Source: Methylophilaceae bacterium
GTDB lineage: Bacteria; Pseudomonadota; Gammaproteobacteria; Burkholderiales; Methylophilaceae
Assembly (NCBI GenBank): GCA_025362115.1
Contig: JANYIK010000114.1
Coordinates: 1 to 35,302 of the forward strand
Direction of reading: 5' to 3'
DNA: 35,302 bases
The notes below the pieces were generated by a model, which did not search any database, was not told where the DNA came from, and saw nothing but the letters and a program-made list of their open reading frames with translations. A program made the position numbers and the translations under genes. Below are positions 31,849-35,302 of the stretch, one piece after another; within the stretch, counting starts at the first letter, position 1, and every line of letters starts with the position of its first letter.

Positions 31849-33130
31849 CACGTTGTAGTGCCGCCGCAAAGAAACCATCCGTACCATGTGTTTGCGGTAG
31901 TAGTGTCAACGTCTCTCCTGTATCCAATGTCACGTGCTGCTGCGCTAAAATCTCTGCCGCATTGAGCATTGTGAAGTCAGGATGCGCCACTAGAAACGCA
32001 TCTACAATTTCTTGATTTTCTTCTTTGAGCAGACTGCATGTGGCATACACCAAGCGTCCACCGGCTTTGACCAGTTTGGCGGCAGCAGCGAGAATATTGC
32101 TTTGTTTTACCACTAACTCGGAAATATCGCGCGGTGATTGTTTCCAGCGCAGGTCCGGGTTACGGCGCAAGGTACCGAGGCCGCTACAAGGGGCATCCAC
32201 CAGCACACGGTCAAATTTACCTGCCAGCCGCTTGAGCTTTTGGTCGCGTTCGTTGGCGATGAGTTGCGGGTGGATGTTGGATAAGCCAGAACGCGCTAAT
32301 CGTGGTTTTAAGTTACCTAATCGTCTCTCGGATACGTCAAATGCGTACAGTCGGCCTGTGTTTGCCATGAGCGCACCCAAGGCCAGTGTCTTGCCACCCG
32401 CACCGGCGCAAAAATCAGCCACCATCTCGCTGCGTCTTGGGGCAACCAGCAACGCCAATAATTGGCTACCTTCATCTTGCACTTCCACTACACCTTTGGT
32501 GAACAGCACGTGCTTATTCAGCGCGATTTTGTTTTTTAAGCGCACACCATCGGGCGAGTAGGGTGTGGCTTCAGCGGCGATACCTTCTTTCTCAAACAAC
32601 GCCAGCACGGCTTCGCGCTGACCATTCAGCCGATTCACACGTAAATCCAGCGGCGCTGGTTGTTGCAGGCTGCGCGCCAAGATGAGCGCTTGCTCCTCGC
32701 CATATTGTTTGGCAAGGCTGTCCCACAGCCAATCGGGCAAATCGGCCTGTACCGCGGAGGTGAGTTCGCCAATCACAGTGGCTTTAATTTCCTGCGCACG
32801 CGCGGCTTGCACTGGTGAGAGCTGTGCCGAGAGTTCACGTAAACCTAAACCCTGTACTCGTAACAACGACGCCATGAGCAACCCGAACGGCTCCTCATTA
32901 CCGCAAATTTGCATGAGGTAGCGCTTGCGTCGCAGCACGGCATACACTGCGTCGGCAATAAAGGCGCGGTCATTCATCCCTAGATCGTTATTTTCACGAA
33001 AATACAGGCTCAATTTGGCATCCGCCGCGCCACTGGGTGAAAGTGTGGTTTCTAGTGCACGGGTGGCATGGTTGATGAGGTTGCGGCTCATGTCCTGCTT
33101 GGGGGTGCTTTGCTGGTATTTTTTGGTCAT
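31832..33130 (-). CDS. RsmB/NOP family RNA cytosine-C5 methyltransferase
   Basis: The protein transfers a methyl group to cytosine C5 in RNA. It shows the SAM-binding ADFCAGAGGKTLALG (about 238-252), motif IV VDAPCSGLGTLRRNPDLRW with Cys315, and motif VI VYATCSLLKEENQ with catalytic Cys365. An N-terminal NusB-like or PUA-type part precedes them. At 432 aa it resembles RsmB, but genuine rsmB usually sits behind fmt, so I leave the symbol open. Its ATG overlaps the stop of the DUF3108 gene by one base. It probably belongs to the purM-DUF3108 operon, as in other betaproteobacteria. Confidence 0.93.
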   Translation of the reverse strand: MTKKYQQSTPKQDMSRNLINHATRALETTLSPSGAADAKLSLYFRENNDLGMNDRAFIADAVYAVLRRKRYLMQICGNEEPFGLLMASLLRVQGLGLRELSAQLSPVQAARAQEIKATVIGELTSAVQADLPDWLWDSLAKQYGEEQALILARSLQQPAPLDLRVNRLNGQREAVLALFEKEGIAAEATPYSPDGVRLKNKIALNKHVLFTKGVVEVQDEGSQLLALLVAPRRSEMVADFCAGAGGKTLALGALMANTGRLYAFDVSERRLGNLKPRLARSGLSNIHPQLIANERDQKLKRLAGKFDRVLVDAPCSGLGTLRRNPDLRWKQSPRDISELVVKQSNILAAAAKLVKAGGRLVYATCSLLKEENQEIVDAFLVAHPDFTMLNAAEILAQQHVTLDTGETLTLLPQTHGTDGFFAAALQRAKPEL

Positions 33131-34158
33131 TAGGGTTCTATCTTTAGGTTGCTGACGATAAGGTCAGTGACGCTTCCGTCTTTTTCGGTGACGCGGATTC
33201 TTACCGGCAAATGACGCTGGTCTATGGCCAGCCACAGCTCGGTTTTGGCATCGTTGTCACGGCTACTTTTGGCGATATGCCAAGTGCGCAGGGTGCCCAT
33301 TTTAGTGCTTAAACTGTCTTCACCCTCAAATTCATAGTTGTAGGTCTTCAGTTTTTTGCCATCAGTGATACTCAGTTGCATTTCATTGAGCGGTGGCGCG
33401 AACATGAATTGGTACATAAAGCTCAGTCTATCTTGGGTCGCTGCGGGTAATTCCACCACCTCAATGCGCTTGCCACTATCTAGAGTCGCTTTTTTGTTTA
33501 CCCAGTCAAAAGTGGCGATCTGTGGGTTCTTAGTGGTGATTTTTTGACGAAATAGGCTAGGTTGCAGGCCGGTTTCCGTGATTAGCCCTTCGCTGCGCTG
33601 GGCTATGGTGGCCGATACAAACAAAAAGGCTGGAATACTAAGTTCGCTGTTAATCAGGTAACGCCCGTTATCAAGTCGTTCAAAACTTTGTTTGCCACTG
33701 CCCTTACTGTCGCCGTTACCAGTGAATTCAATATCTACTTTTTTCGGTGGCGGCGGGATAGGTTCAGGCTCGTCTTCAATGATGGGTAGGGGTTCTGGCG
33801 CTTGTTGTATCGTTGGCGAAGGCTCGGTAGGTGCTTGCACTGTAGACGCGACATCTGCTGGGGCAACAGGCGGTGGCTTGTGTTCCATTGGGGTCGCGGA
33901 TGGTGACTCCGGTTTTGTAATTGCAGCAAGTTTGGGTGCTGGTTTGGGTTCGGGTTTGATCTGTGGGGATTGTAATTGCGGCGGAGCGGGCTTTACCTGA
34001 GGCGGCGCAGGCGGCGACGCCAGCGTTACTTGGATAGGGTCGTTGATGAAACTCAGCGTTGGCAACCAATTTGCATTGCCAGACACCAACAGCCAGTGCA
34101 GCAACAAAGACCCTATCAGCGCCCCTAATAATCGCCGGTTAATAACGCGGCTAAACAC
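33130..34158 (-). CDS. DUF3108 protein with a TonB-like proline-rich linker
   Basis: The 342-residue protein begins with a membrane segment (about residues 9-28) and then a long Pro/Glu/Lys-rich region (about 45-140, PxPxP and EPEP repeats), like the spacer of TonB. The C-terminal 200 residues form a DUF3108 domain: GRYLINSELSIPAFLFVSAT, FMYQFMFAPPLNEMQLSITDGKKLKTYNYEFEG and ELWLAIDQRHLPVRIRVTEKDGS. A periplasmic, inner-membrane-anchored protein is likely; DUF3108 has no settled role. It starts four bases after the stop of a second DUF3108 protein, and they share many C-terminal motifs, which suggests duplication. Confidence 0.88.
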   Translation of the reverse strand: MFSRVINRRLLGALIGSLLLHWLLVSGNANWLPTLSFINDPIQVTLASPPAPPQVKPAPPQLQSPQIKPEPKPAPKLAAITKPESPSATPMEHKPPPVAPADVASTVQAPTEPSPTIQQAPEPLPIIEDEPEPIPPPPKKVDIEFTGNGDSKGSGKQSFERLDNGRYLINSELSIPAFLFVSATIAQRSEGLITETGLQPSLFRQKITTKNPQIATFDWVNKKATLDSGKRIEVVELPAATQDRLSFMYQFMFAPPLNEMQLSITDGKKLKTYNYEFEGEDSLSTKMGTLRTWHIAKSSRDNDAKTELWLAIDQRHLPVRIRVTEKDGSVTDLIVSNLKIEP

Positions 34159-34162
34159 AATG

Positions 34163-34831
34163 CTACTCCACAGTCAGGCTGGTGATGACCTGCTCTATCT
34201 TGGCACCATTGTCGTCAAACATGACAATTTTGGCAGGGATGAAATGCCCGTCTATGGCCAACCACAGCTCTTTTTCTTCTCCACTATCGCTCTTGTTGGT
34301 ATTGGCCAGATGCAGGGTTTTGACCTCGTCCACCATCTCATTCTGACTAGCAATTTTGTATTTATAGGTGCGTAGCTTTTTGCCGGATGTGATGGGTAGC
34401 GTGATTTCTTCGCCTGCGGGTACGCGAAACATGAATTGATAGGCATAACTGGCAAGATCTTGCGTGCCAGGTTCCAATGGTGCGGTACTGGTTTTGCCTT
34501 TGTTGTTCATGGTGAGCATGTTGGTATTCCAGTCAAAGTCAGCGCTTACGCCCTTTTTGTCGCCTTGTTGCTGCTCAAAATGCTTGGGGACCAAGCCGTT
34601 GGCGCTTAATTCGCCTTCACTGCTGAGCTTGCGCTTACCCAGCAGCGCATATACGCCTATGCCGCTAGTGACGCTCTCGACACGGTAATTTTTCCCGTCT
34701 TGGGTAAAGGTTTCATTGACTGTGGCAAAGGGCTGGCCTTTACGCGTCACGTCATAGGTCACGGTGATTTTTTTCGGCGCGGCAAATGCCGAGAATGAAG
34801 CCAGCAACAGGAGGAGAAATAGTTTTTTCAT
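34163..34831 (-). CDS. DUF3108 family secreted protein
   Basis: The 222-residue product has a signal peptide (MKKLFLLLLLASFSAFA-APK) and a DUF3108 domain: ITVTYDVTRKGQPFATVNETF, SSEGELSANGLVPKHFEQQ, YAYQFMFRVPAGEEITLPITSGKKLRTYKYKI and EKELWLAIDGHFIPAKIVMFDDNGA. The block YQFMF...LxxxSGKKLxTYxY and ELWLAID is shared with its downstream neighbour. A periplasmic location is likely. It follows purM by 24 bases. Role unknown; perhaps an envelope factor of the same operon. Confidence 0.9.
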   Translation of the reverse strand: MKKLFLLLLLASFSAFAAPKKITVTYDVTRKGQPFATVNETFTQDGKNYRVESVTSGIGVYALLGKRKLSSEGELSANGLVPKHFEQQQGDKKGVSADFDWNTNMLTMNNKGKTSTAPLEPGTQDLASYAYQFMFRVPAGEEITLPITSGKKLRTYKYKIASQNEMVDEVKTLHLANTNKSDSGEEKELWLAIDGHFIPAKIVMFDDNGAKIEQVITSLTVE

Positions 34832-34855
34832 GTCCGGTTTAACGCTGGCACAGCT

Positions 34856-35302
34856 TTAAACGATGACCGTCTGTGGTTCGTTGGTATTTTGCGGGCGTAT
34901 CACCCCGATGCGCCGTACTTGCTCGCCTTCTAAACTTAGCTGAAGTGCAGCACGGTCTGCGTCCTCCGCAGCCACTATTACCACCATGCCAATACCACAG
35001 TTGAAGGTACGAAACATTTCCGCATCGGTAATGTTGCCCTGTACTTGTAGCCATTTGAACAAAGGTGGGATTTCCCAACTGCCGTTTTTGAGTTCGGCGG
35101 TGAGGTTTTTGGGCAATACGCGCGGGATGTTTTCGGTGAGGCCGCCGCCGGTGATGTGCGCCATGCCTTTGACTTTCATCGTATCCAACAACTTGAGCAG
35201 CGGCTTCACATAAATCCTCGTCGGTGCCATCACCACGTCGCGGAATGGCTTTCCATGAAAATTGCTATCCATATCAATCCCAGACATCGTAATCAGCTTA
35301 CG
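34856..35302 (-). CDS. purM: Phosphoribosylformylglycinamidine cyclo-ligase, 5' end outside window
   Basis: PurM (AIR synthase) closes the imidazole ring in purine synthesis, using ATP. The frame is open to the right edge (RKLITMSGID...), so only the C-terminal half (about 148 residues) is present. Signatures are the PTRIYVKPLLKLL motif, the glycine-rich AHITGGGLTENIPRVLP, the MFRTFNCGIGMVVIV strand and the IGVIRP end. The window ends within the gene. The next gene on the strand, which would often be purN, is instead a DUF3108 gene. Confidence 0.96.
   Translation of the reverse strand, partial: RKLITMSGIDMDSNFHGKPFRDVVMAPTRIYVKPLLKLLDTMKVKGMAHITGGGLTENIPRVLPKNLTAELKNGSWEIPPLFKWLQVQGNITDAEMFRTFNCGIGMVVIVAAEDADRAALQLSLEGEQVRRIGVIRPQNTNEPQTVIV

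Noticed and set aside
1..35302. CRISPR array, tRNA/rRNA genes, transposases or phage genes
   Set aside because: No regularly spaced repeats, no RNA-gene signature, and no recognisable mobile-element protein were seen anywhere in the window.

Overview
The window reads as a piece of a betaproteobacterial chromosome, most likely from the Nitrosomonadales (Gallionellaceae-like). This is inferred from protein style and gene order: kdsD-kdsC-lptC-lptA-lptB-rpoN-hpf followed by hprK-rapZ-EIIA-ptsH-ptsI, purM beside DUF3108 and RsmB-family genes, and a hopanoid cluster. I could not run a phylogeny. The coding is dense and mostly core metabolism. I see no tRNA, rRNA, CRISPR array, transposase or phage gene.

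Layout. 1-3.6 kb: the end of lysA, a tiny secreted acidic peptide, a bidirectional terminator, purU, ispH and a DoxX-like membrane protein. 3.7-5.4 kb: a compact four-gene unit starting with a formaldehyde-activating-enzyme (Fae) homologue whose catalytic His position is Met, then two small uncharacterised proteins and a DUF1993 protein. 5.4-7.7 kb: an AT-rich membrane acyltransferase with an SGNH domain, possibly acquired, preceded by short inverted repeats. 7.8-14.2 kb: a hopanoid locus. The leftward genes run squalene synthase, squalene-hopene cyclase, hpnG, hpnO, and hpnH diverges from them. Together they would turn farnesyl diphosphate into aminobacteriohopanetriol, apart from a few reductions. 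14.2-25.6 kb: a leftward run of 14 genes, one hypothetical and then (in transcription order) kdsD, kdsC, lptC, lptA, lptB, rpoN, hpf, hprK, rapZ, an EIIA-Man type protein, ptsH, ptsI and mutY. It couples Kdo/LPS supply and export with sigma-54 and a regulatory PTS that has no sugar permease. 25.7-31.8 kb: thiO-like oxidase, a 58-codon small ORF and a ribbon-helix-helix-like protein each near an inverted repeat, ilvA, rpiA, phoU, ppx. 31.8-35.3 kb: an RsmB/NOP methyltransferase, two adjacent DUF3108 proteins and the end of purM.

Most interesting points. (1) The apparent 60-bp gap between ptsH and ptsI is filled by two tandem 32-bp units. Each encodes an 11-residue mini-ORF (MSFVYYKGKTP, MSFALDRGKTL), and ATGA stop/start overlaps chain ptsH, mini-ORF 1, mini-ORF 2 and ptsI. 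(2) The Fae homologue lacks the catalytic His and heads an uncharacterised operon. (3) The hopanoid locus carries a single long squalene synthase like the eukaryotic enzyme where hpnC/D/E would be expected. (4) ptsN is missing from its usual place between hpf and hprK, and purN from beside purM. (5) LptC has a long Pro/Lys-rich tail. (6) Clear inverted-repeat operators sit in front of the 58-codon ORF and the ribbon-helix-helix gene.
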